Both the position numbers and the translations under genes were made by a program. Under the pieces are notes generated by a model, which was not told where the DNA came from, searched no databases, and saw only the letters and a program-made list of their open reading frames with translations. Shown here one piece after another: positions 44,480 to 54,043 of a stretch of DNA of 64,000 bases (its first letter is position 1; each line of letters opens with the position of its first letter). The stretch comes from Azospirillum griseum (GTDB lineage Bacteria; Pseudomonadota; Alphaproteobacteria; Azospirillales; Azospirillaceae), in NCBI RefSeq assembly GCF_003966125.1, contig NZ_RXMA01000002.1, positions 316,469 to 380,468 on the forward strand. The letters run 5' to 3'.

Positions 44480-45697
44480 CTATGCCTCGTCGCGGAGTTC
44501 GTCCCAAATGCGGTCGAACTCCGGGTGACGCTCGGCAAACAGCGCCATCAGGCGCGGATCGAAATGGCGGGACGGGTCGATGCGGTCGTCGCCGTCCAGC
44601 ATGATCGACACCGCCTTCTCGTGGCTGAAGGACGGCTTGTAGGGCCGTTCGCTGCGCAAGGCGTCGTAGCAGTCGGCGATGGAGACGATGCGCGCGGCCA
44701 GCGGGATCTCCTCCCCCTTCAATCCACGGGGGTAGCCGGTTCCGGCCCATTGCTCGTGATGGCACAGCGCGATGTCGGCGGCCATCTTCAGCCGGTCCGA
44801 TGCCATCAGGATTTCATAGCCATAGACGGGGTGGCGCTGCATTTCGGCCAGTTCCCGCTCGTCCAGCCGCCCGCGCTTGTGCAGCACCGCCTGATCGACG
44901 CTCATCTTGCCCACATCGTGCAGGGCGGCGGAAAAGCGGATTTCCTTGCAGAAGGCGCGCGAGCAACCCGCCCATTGCGCCATGGCGTGGGAGTATTCGT
45001 TGACCCGCAGAATGTGGTTGCCGGTGTCCTCGTCGTGGACCTCGGCGGCCTTGGCCAGCAGATTGACCGACACCATGAAGGCGCGTTCGGTTTCCACCTG
45101 CAATTCGGCCACCCGGCGGCGCTCCCGCGTCAGGTCGCGGTTGCGCTCCTTCAGCCGTTCCATCGTCGCCGCACGTTCCAGCGCCCGCCCGACCAGATGG
45201 TTGACCGGGGCGATCATGGTTTCGTGGTCGTGCAGAAAGGTCAGCGGCTCCCCCGCACCCTCGGGCCGACGGTTGATGAGTTGGACCACCCCGACCGGCT
45301 TGTCCTGCACGCCCTTCAGGGCAAAGGCCATGATCGAGCGGGTGCGGTAGCCGGTGCGCTGGTCGAAACCGGGATTGAAACGGTACGGCTCATCCACCGG
45401 GATCGAATACGCGTCGTCGATCAGCACCGTGTTGCCGGTGGCCGCGACGTAACCGACGATGGAGGTGGTGTTGAGCGGCACGGTGAAGGCGGCGGTTTTC
45501 GCCCGGATCACGTCGTTCTGGACGCTGACCGCCTCCAAATGGCGGCTGCGCCCCTGGCCGCGCAGCATGAAGACGCTGCCCGCCTCCGCCCGCGTCAGTT
45601 CGCGGCATTTGCGCAGCACACGGTCGCTGACCGCCTGCAACGACTGGTTTGGCGATTGTTCAATGAACTCCAGAAACTGACCGACGAGATCCGCCAC
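44480..45697 (-). CDS. GAF / HD-GYP cyclic-di-GMP phosphodiesterase
   Basis: The 405-residue cytosolic protein. The N-terminal GAF domain (about residues 15-180) includes IVGYVAATGNTVLIDDAYSIP and KPVGVVQLINRRP. A short coiled coil (MERLKERNRDLTRERRRVAELQ) leads to an HD-GYP domain with the metal motif ALHDVGKM, HPVYGYEIL, and HHEQWAGTGYPRGLKGEEIPLAARIVSIADCYDAL. All HD-GYP hallmark residues are present, so it should be active on c-di-GMP. GTG 45697 was chosen because GGGGAG precedes it. Two GAF-sensed inputs cannot be named. Confidence 0.9.
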   Translation of the reverse strand: MADLVGQFLEFIEQSPNQSLQAVSDRVLRKCRELTRAEAGSVFMLRGQGRSRHLEAVSVQNDVIRAKTAAFTVPLNTTSIVGYVAATGNTVLIDDAYSIPVDEPYRFNPGFDQRTGYRTRSIMAFALKGVQDKPVGVVQLINRRPEGAGEPLTFLHDHETMIAPVNHLVGRALERAATMERLKERNRDLTRERRRVAELQVETERAFMVSVNLLAKAAEVHDEDTGNHILRVNEYSHAMAQWAGCSRAFCKEIRFSAALHDVGKMSVDQAVLHKRGRLDERELAEMQRHPVYGYEILMASDRLKMAADIALCHHEQWAGTGYPRGLKGEEIPLAARIVSIADCYDALRSERPYKPSFSHEKAVSIMLDGDDRIDPSRHFDPRLMALFAERHPEFDRIWDELRDEA

Positions 45698-45788
45698 CCG
45701 ACACACTCCCCAGCGACGCGCACCCCCATGCGCGAATCCCCCACACACCTTACGCAGGCGCACCCGCCGAGGAAAGGGGTCGCGCGCG

Positions 45789-47021
45789 TCAACCGACGAA
45801 CGGCATCCAGCCCCGCCCCCACAGCCACAGCGCCGCCACCGCCATCGACAACAGCGTCATCGGCACACCGCAGCGCGCGTGTTCAGCAAAGCCCAGCCGC
45901 ACGCCGGACGCCGCCGCCCGTTCGGCGACGATGATGTTGGCAAGGCTCCCCGGCAGCAGGAAATTGCCCGCAAGCGTCGTCAGCACCGCCAGCCCGTACA
46001 GCGCACCTTCCGGTGGCGATGGCCAGGCCGCCAGCAGCAGGATCACCGCCGGAACGTTGCCGATGCTGTTGCTGCCCGCCAGCGCCAGCGGCAGCATCAC
46101 CGACAGCCGGTCGGGCAGCCAACCCGCCGCCGTCAGATCACCGATCAACGCCGCCGGAAGCCCGGTCAGGCCCAAGGCGTGGTTGATGGCGAACAGCGCG
46201 GCGAACAGCACCAGAAGATGCCAATCCACCATGCCCAGCATGTCGCGGCTGGCCATGCGGCGGCTGATCATCACCAGCCCCGCCACCAGCAGCACCGCGT
46301 GTTCCTGCGGGACCGGCAGGGTGAACAGCACCAGCAGGGCCACGGTCGCCGCCACCGCCTTGCCCAACTGCCAACGGTCGAGCGGAACGGTCGGAACCTC
46401 CCCATCGCCTTGCGGTTCGCCAAAGCGCCCGCGCCAGACCAGCCAGACGGTGGCGTAGACGATCACCAGCCCCGCCAGCGCAGGAACCGCGCAGACCTCC
46501 AGAAATCGCCAGAAGTCGAGGCGACCGATCTGGCCGATCAGGATGTTCTGCGGGTTGCCGATCATGGTGGCCGCCGACCCGGCGTTCGCCGCCCCGGCCA
46601 GACCGATCAGATAGGGACGCGGATCCAGCCGCCGCGCGGTCAACCCGGCGCACAGCATCGGCGTCATGGCAAAGACCACCACATCGTTGGCCAGCACCGC
46701 CGACAGCCCGCCACCGACCGCAACCACCACCGCCAGCAACCGCGCCGGAGACCGCGCCGCCCGCGCCAAGCGCAGCGCGCACCAATCATAGAATCCGCTG
46801 CCCGCGTATTGCGCCGACAGGATCATCAGCCCCAGCAGAATAAAGATGGTCGGAAAATCGACCGCCGCCACCGCCTGTTTGGTGTCGAGCGCGCCAACGG
46901 TCAGCAGCAGGATGGCGGCGACCAAGGCGATGCCGGTGCGGTCGATGCGCAGACCGGGAAAGCGCCCCAGCGCCATGCCCACATAGGTGACGGTGAACAG
47001 GCCGAGGATGATGGCGGTCAT
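45789..47021 (-). CDS. SLC13/ArsB-type (ion transporter superfamily) permease
   Basis: The 410-residue protein has about eleven membrane helices. VLANDVVVFAMTPMLCAGL and AGAANAGSAATMIGNPQNILIG are the paired N-D/N-P motifs of the ArsB/NhaD/SLC13 ion-transporter superfamily; the second half repeats the pattern (LAGSNSIGNVPAVILLLA; LLPGSLANIIVAE). The substrate might be a dicarboxylate, arsenite or sodium; not decidable. It stands alone, same strand as the HD-GYP gene. Confidence 0.85.
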   Translation of the reverse strand: MTAIILGLFTVTYVGMALGRFPGLRIDRTGIALVAAILLLTVGALDTKQAVAAVDFPTIFILLGLMILSAQYAGSGFYDWCALRLARAARSPARLLAVVVAVGGGLSAVLANDVVVFAMTPMLCAGLTARRLDPRPYLIGLAGAANAGSAATMIGNPQNILIGQIGRLDFWRFLEVCAVPALAGLVIVYATVWLVWRGRFGEPQGDGEVPTVPLDRWQLGKAVAATVALLVLFTLPVPQEHAVLLVAGLVMISRRMASRDMLGMVDWHLLVLFAALFAINHALGLTGLPAALIGDLTAAGWLPDRLSVMLPLALAGSNSIGNVPAVILLLAAWPSPPEGALYGLAVLTTLAGNFLLPGSLANIIVAERAAASGVRLGFAEHARCGVPMTLLSMAVAALWLWGRGWMPFVG

Positions 47022-47134
47022 GACGGGAAAACCAAGCGGCGGGATCGGAACAGCCCCCTATACCCCATCCCCGCCCGGTCGTCGCCCCATCAGGGCGATC
47101 CTCAGTCCCGATGAATCATCCGAGCAAACGCCCA

Positions 47135-47959
47135 TCAGCCCAAAACAATGGTTGTGCCCTCGCGGGCGGCAAAGCAGTTGGGAAACTCCGCCCGCGCCGC
47201 CGCTTCGATGGTTTCCATGGTGGCGTCGTCGTGGTCGGGGTCGTGGTGGAACAGCCCCAGTTGCTTGACGTGCGCAGCCCGTGCGATGCGCACCGCCTCC
47301 ATCCAGGTCGAATGCCCCCAGCCGATGCGCTGCGACCACTCCTCGTCGGTGTAGGTCGAATCGTAGAGCAGCAGGTCGGCCCCATCGACCAGATTCAGGA
47401 TTCGGCTGTCCTGCCGGTCCGGCACATGCTCGGTGTCGGTGACATAGGCGACGGAATGGCCCTGATGCTCGATGCGGAAGCCGGTCGCCCCGTCCGGGTG
47501 ATTCAGGGGCGCGGTGTGGATGCGCACCCCACCGGCCAGCTTGAAGCTGTGCCCCGCCGGAATTTCGATGAAGCTGATGTCACCGCCCATGGTCCGCAAC
47601 GGAACCGGAAACAGCGGGCGTTCCATCTGGCGCGACATCACCGCTTCGATGTTGGGGCTTCCCATCAGATGGCCGGACATCACCCGCAGGGAAAAGCCCT
47701 TGGTGTAGGCCGGGGCGAAGAAGGGAAAGCCGCTGATGTGGTCGAGATGGGTGTGGCTGAGCAGCAGGGTGGCCGCCGTCACCCCTTCGGCCAGCAGCTT
47801 GCGACCCAAGGGGCGCAGGCCGGTTCCGGCGTCCAGGATGATCCGTTGATCGCCCGCCTTCACCTCGACGCAGGACGTGTTGCCGCCAAAGCCCAGATGC
47901 GACGCCATCGGGCATGGGATGGTCCCCCGGACGCCCCAAAAGGTGACAGAAAACCCCAT
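47135..47959 (-). CDS. MBL-fold metal-dependent hydrolase
   Basis: The 274-residue protein has the metallo-beta-lactamase zinc motif SHTHLDHISG, an upstream GGNTSCVEVKAGDQRIILDAGTGLRPLG typical of the phosphoribosyl-cyclic-phosphodiesterase (PhnP-like) / RNase Z-like subgroup, then TDTEHVP and LLYDSTYTDEE, and a late GLFHHDPDHDD. Its substrate is unknown; the subgroup cleaves phosphodiesters, including cyclic nucleotides. It follows the transporter region by about 110 nt and lies before the chemoreceptor gene ends at 48036. Confidence 0.87.
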   Translation of the reverse strand: MGFSVTFWGVRGTIPCPMASHLGFGGNTSCVEVKAGDQRIILDAGTGLRPLGRKLLAEGVTAATLLLSHTHLDHISGFPFFAPAYTKGFSLRVMSGHLMGSPNIEAVMSRQMERPLFPVPLRTMGGDISFIEIPAGHSFKLAGGVRIHTAPLNHPDGATGFRIEHQGHSVAYVTDTEHVPDRQDSRILNLVDGADLLLYDSTYTDEEWSQRIGWGHSTWMEAVRIARAAHVKQLGLFHHDPDHDDATMETIEAAARAEFPNCFAAREGTTIVLG

Positions 47960-48035
47960 GCGTCCGCCCCTTCACACGCGCCGCCGCGCACCATCGTCGT
48001 TGATGCGCCGCAGTTTAGCGCAAAGATCGCCCGCC

Positions 48036-49427
48036 TTACACCCTGTAGGCCACACGCAGACCGCCCCAATGCCGCCCGCGCACCATCACCGGCGCGGAAA
48101 CATCCTTCATCAGCGCGAATTTTCCGCCCCCCATGTCGCGGCGGTAGGTTTGCAGCAGAAATGGTTTGGTGTTTCGACCGGCGGCCAAGCCGACTCGGTC
48201 GTTGAAGATGCGGCGATTCCGGCAATTGGCCGCGTTCCATACCGGGTCACGCCCCTGGGGCTGGCTGAATTTCCGGTTGTGGGTGGGCAGATAGCCGTTC
48301 TCGTCCACCGCCACACAGAACACGATGCGGTCGTTGCCGACCAGAACCTCTTCCTGGATGGCGGGCAACAACCGGTCGCAGATTTGGGTGAAACGGGTGG
48401 TGAATTGCTGGGGATCGGTCCCCGGTTCGGGGCGATAATTGCGGTCGAACAGGTCGGATTCACCGACGTCGCCACGCGCGACGGCGTCCTCGAGCGCCGC
48501 CGACACGCGGGCCGCCGCCGCCATCACCATCTTGATGAAGGGGGTGTCGACCGTTTCGATGTTCAGTTCGGCGGTGATGCCGATCAAACGCTCGCTCATC
48601 CCGACCAGCGTGTTCACCCGGTCACGGGCCTGGGACAGGTTGTCGCTCGACAGCTTCACGCCCGCCGCCAGGTCGGTGATTTCATGCTCCAGATCGGCGC
48701 AGTTCGCGGCGATGTCGGTGGAGGCCGCTGCGATCTTGTCGGTTTCGCCGTGCAACTCGCGCATCGCCCGGCCAACCGTGTCGATCACCGTGCCGATGGC
48801 GGCGGTTCCCTCGCTGACCGCGCGGGCCTTGACACCGCTGGCCGCGCTCTCGGTCATCAGGCGCTGCGCCTGTTCGTTGAGGAATTTCAAGGTGGCGTCG
48901 ATCTCGGTCGTCGCCTCGCTGGTTTTGGAGGAGAGCGCCTTGACCTCGTTGGCGACCACGGCGAAACCTCGTCCGGCCTCCCCTGCCCGCGCCGCCTCGA
49001 TCGTCGCGTTGAGCGCCAGCAGATTGGTCTGCTTGGCGATGGCGAAAATCTCCTTGGCGACCTTGCCCACCCGCTCCAGCGCGCCGCGCAGCCCCACAAT
49101 CTGCTGTTCGATTCCCGTGACCGACGACACCAGGGCGTGAATGTCCGCCAACGACGCCTGAACGCGGTCCTGCGAGGTCTCCACCTCCTGACGCGCCTGT
49201 TCGGTGACGGTGCGGGCGACGGTCGAGGCAGCGGAAATCCGCTGCGTGCTTTGCGCCATCTTGGCTCCGGTGGCGCGCAGTTCGGAAAACACCTCGGCCT
49301 GCCGGTTCACCCGACCGTTGACATCCTCGATGTGCCCGGCGATGTCCGCGATTTCGATGCCCAGATTGCCCGCTTCTTTGGCGATGTCTTCAATCAGATG
49401 AGGCCGAATCCCGAATGCACCATCCAT
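48036..49427 (-). CDS. Soluble methyl-accepting chemotaxis protein with C-terminal sensor region
   Basis: The 463-residue protein has no membrane segment. The helical signalling part lies N-terminal (about 20-290), with the tip [20 protein letters not shown] at 133-152. Residues about 335-463 form a beta-rich region ([24 protein letters not shown] ... [40 protein letters not shown]) that looks like a Cache/PAS-like sensor. The sensor following the signalling hairpin is the reverse of the usual layout. ATG 49427 was chosen; GTG 49436 is possible. It stands alone with its own promoter. Confidence 0.85.
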   Translation of the reverse strand: MDGAFGIRPHLIEDIAKEAGNLGIEIADIAGHIEDVNGRVNRQAEVFSELRATGAKMAQSTQRISAASTVARTVTEQARQEVETSQDRVQASLADIHALVSSVTGIEQQIVGLRGALERVGKVAKEIFAIAKQTNLLALNATIEAARAGEAGRGFAVVANEVKALSSKTSEATTEIDATLKFLNEQAQRLMTESAASGVKARAVSEGTAAIGTVIDTVGRAMRELHGETDKIAAASTDIAANCADLEHEITDLAAGVKLSSDNLSQARDRVNTLVGMSERLIGITAELNIETVDTPFIKMVMAAAARVSAALEDAVARGDVGESDLFDRNYRPEPGTDPQQFTTRFTQICDRLLPAIQEEVLVGNDRIVFCVAVDENGYLPTHNRKFSQPQGRDPVWNAANCRNRRIFNDRVGLAAGRNTKPFLLQTYRRDMGGGKFALMKDVSAPVMVRGRHWGGLRVAYRV

Positions 49428-49480
49428 CTTTGTCACCGCATTGTGTGTATTTGTTTGCGAACACGCTCTCCCGCGCACAA

Positions 49481-49508
49481 TTGTTACGCTTTTTGGGTTT
49501 TCTTGCAA
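49481..49508 (-). promoter_or_regulatory. Putative promoter of the soluble chemoreceptor
   Basis: On the minus strand TTGCAA and TAACAA are separated by 16 nt, predicting a leader of about 46 nt. The rest of the 280-nt gap 49428-49707 shows no gene. Confidence 0.4.
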
Positions 49509-49707
49509 CCGATGGAGACCCCAATTGATGGGCAGACCCCCTATCCATTGGTCGAATACCCTAGCGTCAACCTGCGCACCTGAATTGTACTGAAACGGGC
49601 AAAAACACCAAATTCGGGTTGTCCCGGAGCGGGCGCGCGGTGGGCTTGATCGGAGTCGCAACCGACTCGCCTCCACTCGCGCGTCCACCGCGCCACGCCC
49701 GGATGGC

Positions 49708-50307
49708 TCAGGGATAGAGCCGCTCTGTGGCCCAACCGGTCGCCTGCCCTTCGTCGCGGCGGTAGAGCAAACGGTCGTGCAGGCGGAACGGGCGATCCTG
49801 CCAGAACTCGATGCGCGCGGGCAGCACGCGGAAGCCGGTCCAATGCGGCGGGCGCGGCACCCGGCCAATCGCGTGTTTGGCGGCGAACTGCGCCACGCGC
49901 TTTTCCAACTCCCACCGGCCTTCAAGCGGGCGCGACTGTTGCGAGGCCCAGGCCCCGATCCGGCTTTCACGCGGACGGCTGTCGAAATAGGCGTCGGCCT
50001 CGGCGTCCGTCACCTGCTCAACCGTCCCCTCCACCCGCACCGAACGGCGCAGGGATTTCCAGTGAAAGCACAGGGCGGCGTTGGCGTTGGCCAGAAGCTG
50101 TTCGCCCTTGCGGCTTTCGGTGTTGGTGTAAAAGACGAACCCGCGCTCATCGATACCCTTCAGCAGCACCATGCGCACCGACGGGATGCCCGAGGCGTCG
50201 GCGGTGGCCAGCGCCATGGCGTTGGGGTCGTTCGGTTCGCTCCGCCCGGCTTCGTCCAGCCATTCGGCGAACAGCTCATAGGGGTTGCGGTCGTTCACAT
50301 CGGTCAT
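49708..50307 (-). CDS. pdxH: Pyridoxamine 5'-phosphate oxidase
   Basis: FMN enzyme that makes pyridoxal 5'-phosphate. The 199-residue protein has [44 protein letters not shown] (FMN and substrate binding), [27 protein letters not shown], and the C-terminal signature [32 protein letters not shown], ending in RLYP as expected. AGGACGAG precedes ATG 50307. It is divergent from the surface-lipoprotein gene. Confidence 0.97.
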   Translation of the reverse strand: MTDVNDRNPYELFAEWLDEAGRSEPNDPNAMALATADASGIPSVRMVLLKGIDERGFVFYTNTESRKGEQLLANANAALCFHWKSLRRSVRVEGTVEQVTDAEADAYFDSRPRESRIGAWASQQSRPLEGRWELEKRVAQFAAKHAIGRVPRPPHWTGFRVLPARIEFWQDRPFRLHDRLLYRRDEGQATGWATERLYP

Positions 50308-50466
50308 CGCGGCTCGTCCTGTTTCATCCGGGCATGGCGGGGGCTGTGAAAAACAAAGGTCAAACGCTCATGCCAATTCACAGCAAGGATAGGCTCGCTT
50401 ATACCACTGTCCACCACCGCGCCATCGGATAAGGCGCAGGCGGCACCCAAACCTTTTGAGGCAGAG

Positions 50467-50940
50467 ATGCTCGTGAAGAAACTCGTCCCGACCGTTCTGA
50501 CCGTGGCCCTGCTGGCGGGCTGCACCACCGGCGGCACGAAGGAGACGGTCGGCACCGTGGGTGGTGCCTTGGCCGGCGGCCTGATCGGTTCCCAGATCGG
50601 CGGCGGATCGGGCAAGCTGGTCGCCACCGGCGTCGGCACCCTGCTGGGGGCCTTCGTCGGCCGCGAGATCGGCGCGTCACTGGACAAGGCCGACGCCGAA
50701 TTCGCCAGCGGGGCCGCGCGCCGCGCCTACGCCGCCCCGGTGGGCGACCGCATCGTCTGGAACAACCCGCAATCCGGCAATTCCGGCAGCGTCACCACCA
50801 CCCGCGAGGGCTACAGCAACGCCGGAACCTACTGCCGCGAATACCAGCAGACGGTCACGGTGGGCGGACGGACGGAGCTTGCGTACGGAACCGCTTGCAA
50901 ACAACCCGATGGTGCGTGGAAGATTGTGGCCAACCAGTAA
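50467..50940 (+). CDS. Glycine-zipper surface lipoprotein (Rickettsia 17 kDa antigen-like)
   Basis: The 157-residue precursor has a lipobox (ALLAGC) at residue 19, so it is an outer-membrane or periplasmic lipoprotein. A glycine-zipper stretch follows (VGGALAGGLIGSQIGGGSGKLVATGVGTLLGAFVGREIG), and the C-terminal domain contains TYCREYQQTVTVGGRTELAYGTACKQPDGAWKI, the RT0821/Lpp0805 family pattern with two Cys. Function unknown; envelope structure is likely. It precedes the J-domain gene by 35 nt. Confidence 0.9.
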   Translation: MLVKKLVPTVLTVALLAGCTTGGTKETVGTVGGALAGGLIGSQIGGGSGKLVATGVGTLLGAFVGREIGASLDKADAEFASGAARRAYAAPVGDRIVWNNPQSGNSGSVTTTREGYSNAGTYCREYQQTVTVGGRTELAYGTACKQPDGAWKIVANQ

Positions 50941-50975
50941 CCCTATGATGCCCCGATCCAGGGGGCAGGATTGCT

Positions 50976-51932
50976 TTGCCCGTGGCCACGCGTGACCCCT
51001 ACAGCGTTCTCGGCGTCAGCCGTTCGTCCAGCGCCGATGACATCAAAAAGGCGTATCGGAAACTTGCCAAGCTGCATCACCCGGATCTGAAACCGGGCGA
51101 TGCGGCGAACGAGGAGCGATTCAAGGAAATATCGGCAGCCTACACCCTGTTGTCCGATTCGGAGAAACGCGCCAAGTTCGACCGGGGCGAGATCGACGCG
51201 TCCGGCCAGGAACGCCACGCCGGGCCGCGCGGCCATGCCGGGCGGGGGCGCGCCTACAGCGGAACCGCCGATGATTCCTTCTTCGGCGGCGGCGGCGGCG
51301 ACGATTGGTTTTCCGACCTGTTCGGCGGCGGTCGCCGCCGGGGTGCCGCCGGGGCCAGCGCCGGCGGCGGGTCCGGCACCGGGCCGAAGGTGCGCGGCAG
51401 CGACATCGCCTATTCGGTCACGGTTCCCTTTGTGGAGGCCGCGCAGGGAACCAAGCGCCGAATCAGCCTGTCCAACGGCAAAAGCATCGACGTGTCCGTT
51501 CCCCCCGGCACGGAAAACGAACAAAAGCTGCGGCTGAAGGGCCAGGGCCTGCCCGGCATGGGCGGCATGCCCAACGGCGACGCCATCATCGAGGTCCATG
51601 TCGAACCCCATCCCTTCTTCACCCGGCAGGATGGCGACATCCATGTCGAGGTGCCGATCACGCTGAACGAAGCGGTTCTGGGGGCGACGATCACGGTGCC
51701 GACCATCAGCGGCAAGGTGGCGGTGAAGGTCCCGCCGGGGGCCAACACCGGATCGGTGCTGCGCCTGCGCGGCAAGGGCGTGGTCAGCCAATCGGCCGGG
51801 ACCACCGGCGACCAGTATGTGAAGCTCAAGGTCATGCTGCCCGATCCGCCCGACGCCGAACTGGTGCGGTTCATGGAGCAATGGTCCAAAACCCGCAGCT
51901 ACGACGTTCGCAAAAAGGCGGGGTTGGAGTGA
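50976..51932 (+). CDS. DnaJ-class co-chaperone (CbpA-like J-domain protein)
   Basis: The 318-residue protein has an N-terminal J domain ([36 protein letters not shown]) with the HPD motif needed to stimulate DnaK, a Gly/Ser-rich linker, and DnaJ C-terminal substrate-binding domains ([21 protein letters not shown] ... [35 protein letters not shown]). The zinc-finger repeats of true DnaJ are missing, so it is CbpA-type. The start is TTG 50976 with CAGGA upstream; GTG 50982 is also possible. A terminator follows. Confidence 0.93.
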   Translation: MPVATRDPYSVLGVSRSSSADDIKKAYRKLAKLHHPDLKPGDAANEERFKEISAAYTLLSDSEKRAKFDRGEIDASGQERHAGPRGHAGRGRAYSGTADDSFFGGGGGDDWFSDLFGGGRRRGAAGASAGGGSGTGPKVRGSDIAYSVTVPFVEAAQGTKRRISLSNGKSIDVSVPPGTENEQKLRLKGQGLPGMGGMPNGDAIIEVHVEPHPFFTRQDGDIHVEVPITLNEAVLGATITVPTISGKVAVKVPPGANTGSVLRLRGKGVVSQSAGTTGDQYVKLKVMLPDPPDAELVRFMEQWSKTRSYDVRKKAGLE

Positions 51933-51973
51933 CGTCCCCGCGACGATGAACACCCAGGCAACGGATGACACCA

Positions 51974-52001
51974 ACGGCCCGCCCCCACAGGCGGGCCGTT
52001 T
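51974..52001 (+). terminator. Terminator of the J-domain gene
   Basis: ACGGCCCGCC pairs with GGCGGGCCGT around a 6-nt loop and is followed by a short T run. Confidence 0.7.
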
Positions 52002-52137
52002 CCGTTGGAGTTGGATGCCGCGTCATGGGACGGAATCCAGGGATTGCTTTGTTCCGATTGCCGGACAAGACTTTGAAGCAGCGCGGCGGCCCCAACGGAA
52101 GGCGCGCGCCGGAAACCGGATTTTCAGGAGAGGTGCC

Positions 52138-52527
52138 ATGGGTTTTGTGGAAGCCATCCGCTCCGTGCTGTCGAACGGCGTTACCTTTTCAGGCCGCGCA
52201 CCGCGTTCCGAATATTGGTATTGGATGCTGTTTTACCTGATCGTGACCATCCTGGCCGCTGTTCTGGACTTCGGCCTTCTGATGGAGGATGCGGAAGAGT
52301 GGAGCGAGTCGGCGGGCATCGTGGAGCGGCTCATCACGCTGATCCTGGCCATCCCCAGCCTGGCCGTGTCCGTCCGCCGCCTCCATGACATCGACCGATC
52401 CGGCTGGTGGGTGCTTCTCAGCTTCGTCCCGCTGGTGGGCTGGTTGGTGTTGCTGATCTGGAACGTGAAGAAGGGCGACGCGGTGGACAACCGGTTCGGC
52501 CCGCCCCACCCCGTCATGCAGAGGTGA
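52138..52527 (+). CDS. DUF805 membrane protein
   Basis: The 129-residue protein starts with the DUF805 motif FSGRAPRSEYWYWMLF, has three to four membrane helices, and ends with VSVRRLHDIDRSGWWVLLSFVPLVGWLVLLIWNVKKGD, the family core. No defined function. AGGAGAGG precedes ATG 52138. The 136-nt region before it (52002-52137) holds no gene. It is convergent with the YihY gene. Confidence 0.92.
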   Translation: MGFVEAIRSVLSNGVTFSGRAPRSEYWYWMLFYLIVTILAAVLDFGLLMEDAEEWSESAGIVERLITLILAIPSLAVSVRRLHDIDRSGWWVLLSFVPLVGWLVLLIWNVKKGDAVDNRFGPPHPVMQR

Positions 52528-52557
52528 AGGCCCTTCCAACCCGATGGGCAACGCGGC

Positions 52558-53913
52558 TTATGGGCTGTGCTCCCGCTTGGCGAGGGTTAGGGCTGGCGCA
52601 GCGTGCGCGCCGGCGTCGATCGTGGGGGTGGCGAGCAGCGTTTTGATCGGCACCTCCAACACCGCCGCCTGCTGCCCATCGGCGCGGTCGAGCAGAGCGG
52701 CAACCCGATCCTGCCACGCGCCGTTCAGCCCGCCCAGGTCGTGAACCGACCCGCGCATCCCGATCCCCAACGCCTTCATCAGGTCAAGCAACGTCGCCTC
52801 GGCAAGGTCGCGCGTCACCACCCAGGCGTCCCGCGTGGTGTGGGCGGCCCAATGGGCGTCGCGCAACTGTTCCAGGATGGCGTCGATCAACAGGCTGCCG
52901 ACCGGGACCCGCGCCGCCAACTCCCGGCGTGGCAGGCCGACTCCGAGTCGGGTCGCCTCCTTCAGCGCGCCCAGCACCGCCAGGGCCAGGGCCAGCCGTT
53001 GGGCCGGTGACAGCCCTTCCGGTCCACCGCGCGTGATCTTGCCCGCCCGCCATTCCGGCAGGGAGGCCGCGACCACCGCGCCGAACAGCACGGCGGACCA
53101 GGCGATGTAGAGCCAGAACAGGAAGATCGGCACGGTGGACAGCGCGCCGTAAATGGTTTGATAGGCGGGGAAGGCCCGCATGTACCAGGCGAAGATCGCC
53201 TTCGACGCCTCCAGCAGCAGCGCTCCGACCGCACCACCGAACAAGGCATCGATCCAGAACACCTCACGATTCGGGATGATCAGGTAAAGCAGCGAGCAAC
53301 CGACCACCTGCAACAGCAAGGGCAGCAACAGGCCGCCGCCCGACAGCGGCATGGCCACGCCATCCAGGTGGGTGAATTCCAGCGCGGCCCACAGGCTGCT
53401 CGACAGCGACAGGCTGGCCCCGACGAACAGCGGCGTCAGCGACACCACCGCCCAGAAGGACAGAACACGCATGACGTAGGAACGCGGTTCCCGCACCCGC
53501 CAGACGGTGGCGAAGGCCCCCTCGATGGTCCAGATCAGCAGCACCGCCGACACCGCCAGCCCGACCACGCCGAAAATCGGCATCTGCCCGGCGTTGGCCA
53601 TGAAGGTGCCCAGATAATTCAGAATGGCGTCACCAATCTCCGGGACCAGATTCTTGAAGATCGCCGTCTGGATTTCGGTCTGCAACGCGCTGAAGGCGGG
53701 AAAGGCCGAAAAGATGGCAAAACCGATGGTCATCAACGGCACGATGGCCAGCAGCGACGTGTAGGTCAGCGACGCGGCGGTTTGAAAGCAATTGTCGTTG
53801 TAGAAGCGCAGCATCGAATGGCCGAAAAACCCGGCCAGATCGCGCAACCGTCCTCCGGCTTGTTGCAGGCCCAGGACCTGTCGGCCAAGCCCCCGTCGCT
53901 CATCCCCGACCAT
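52558..53913 (-). CDS. YihY/UPF0761 family inner-membrane protein
   Basis: The 451-residue protein of the family once mislabelled RNase BN. Six predicted helices: the N-terminal segment has NDNCFQTAASLTYTSLLAIVPLMTIGFAIFSAFP, followed by YLGTFMANAGQ, IWTIEGAFATVWRVREPRSYVMRVLSFWAVVSLTPL, and GALSTVPIFLFWLYIAWSAVLFGA. The C-terminal 130 residues are cytosolic, with a MarR/Rrf2-like wHTH look (LPRRELAARVPVGSLLIDAILEQLRDAHW). Function is unclear. GGAAGGG precedes ATG 53913; the frame extends further upstream without homology. Confidence 0.9.
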   Translation of the reverse strand: MVGDERRGLGRQVLGLQQAGGRLRDLAGFFGHSMLRFYNDNCFQTAASLTYTSLLAIVPLMTIGFAIFSAFPAFSALQTEIQTAIFKNLVPEIGDAILNYLGTFMANAGQMPIFGVVGLAVSAVLLIWTIEGAFATVWRVREPRSYVMRVLSFWAVVSLTPLFVGASLSLSSSLWAALEFTHLDGVAMPLSGGGLLLPLLLQVVGCSLLYLIIPNREVFWIDALFGGAVGALLLEASKAIFAWYMRAFPAYQTIYGALSTVPIFLFWLYIAWSAVLFGAVVAASLPEWRAGKITRGGPEGLSPAQRLALALAVLGALKEATRLGVGLPRRELAARVPVGSLLIDAILEQLRDAHWAAHTTRDAWVVTRDLAEATLLDLMKALGIGMRGSVHDLGGLNGAWQDRVAALLDRADGQQAAVLEVPIKTLLATPTIDAGAHAAPALTLAKREHSP

Positions 53914-53972
53914 ACCGCATCCCTTCCACCATTCCCTGCGGCGGCAACACCACCTGCGACCGCGCCGTCGGT

Positions 53973-54000
53973 TTGACCGGCGAACGCTTTCGTGTAGGAT
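53973..54000 (+). promoter_or_regulatory. Putative fabI promoter
   Basis: TTGACC and TAGGAT are separated by 16 nt, 44 nt upstream of the start. The element 53986-54004 recurs at 18897-18915. Confidence 0.5.
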
Positions 54001-54043
54001 GCGCCCCACTTTTCGCGACAATAGCGCAGTTCACGAGGAACCG

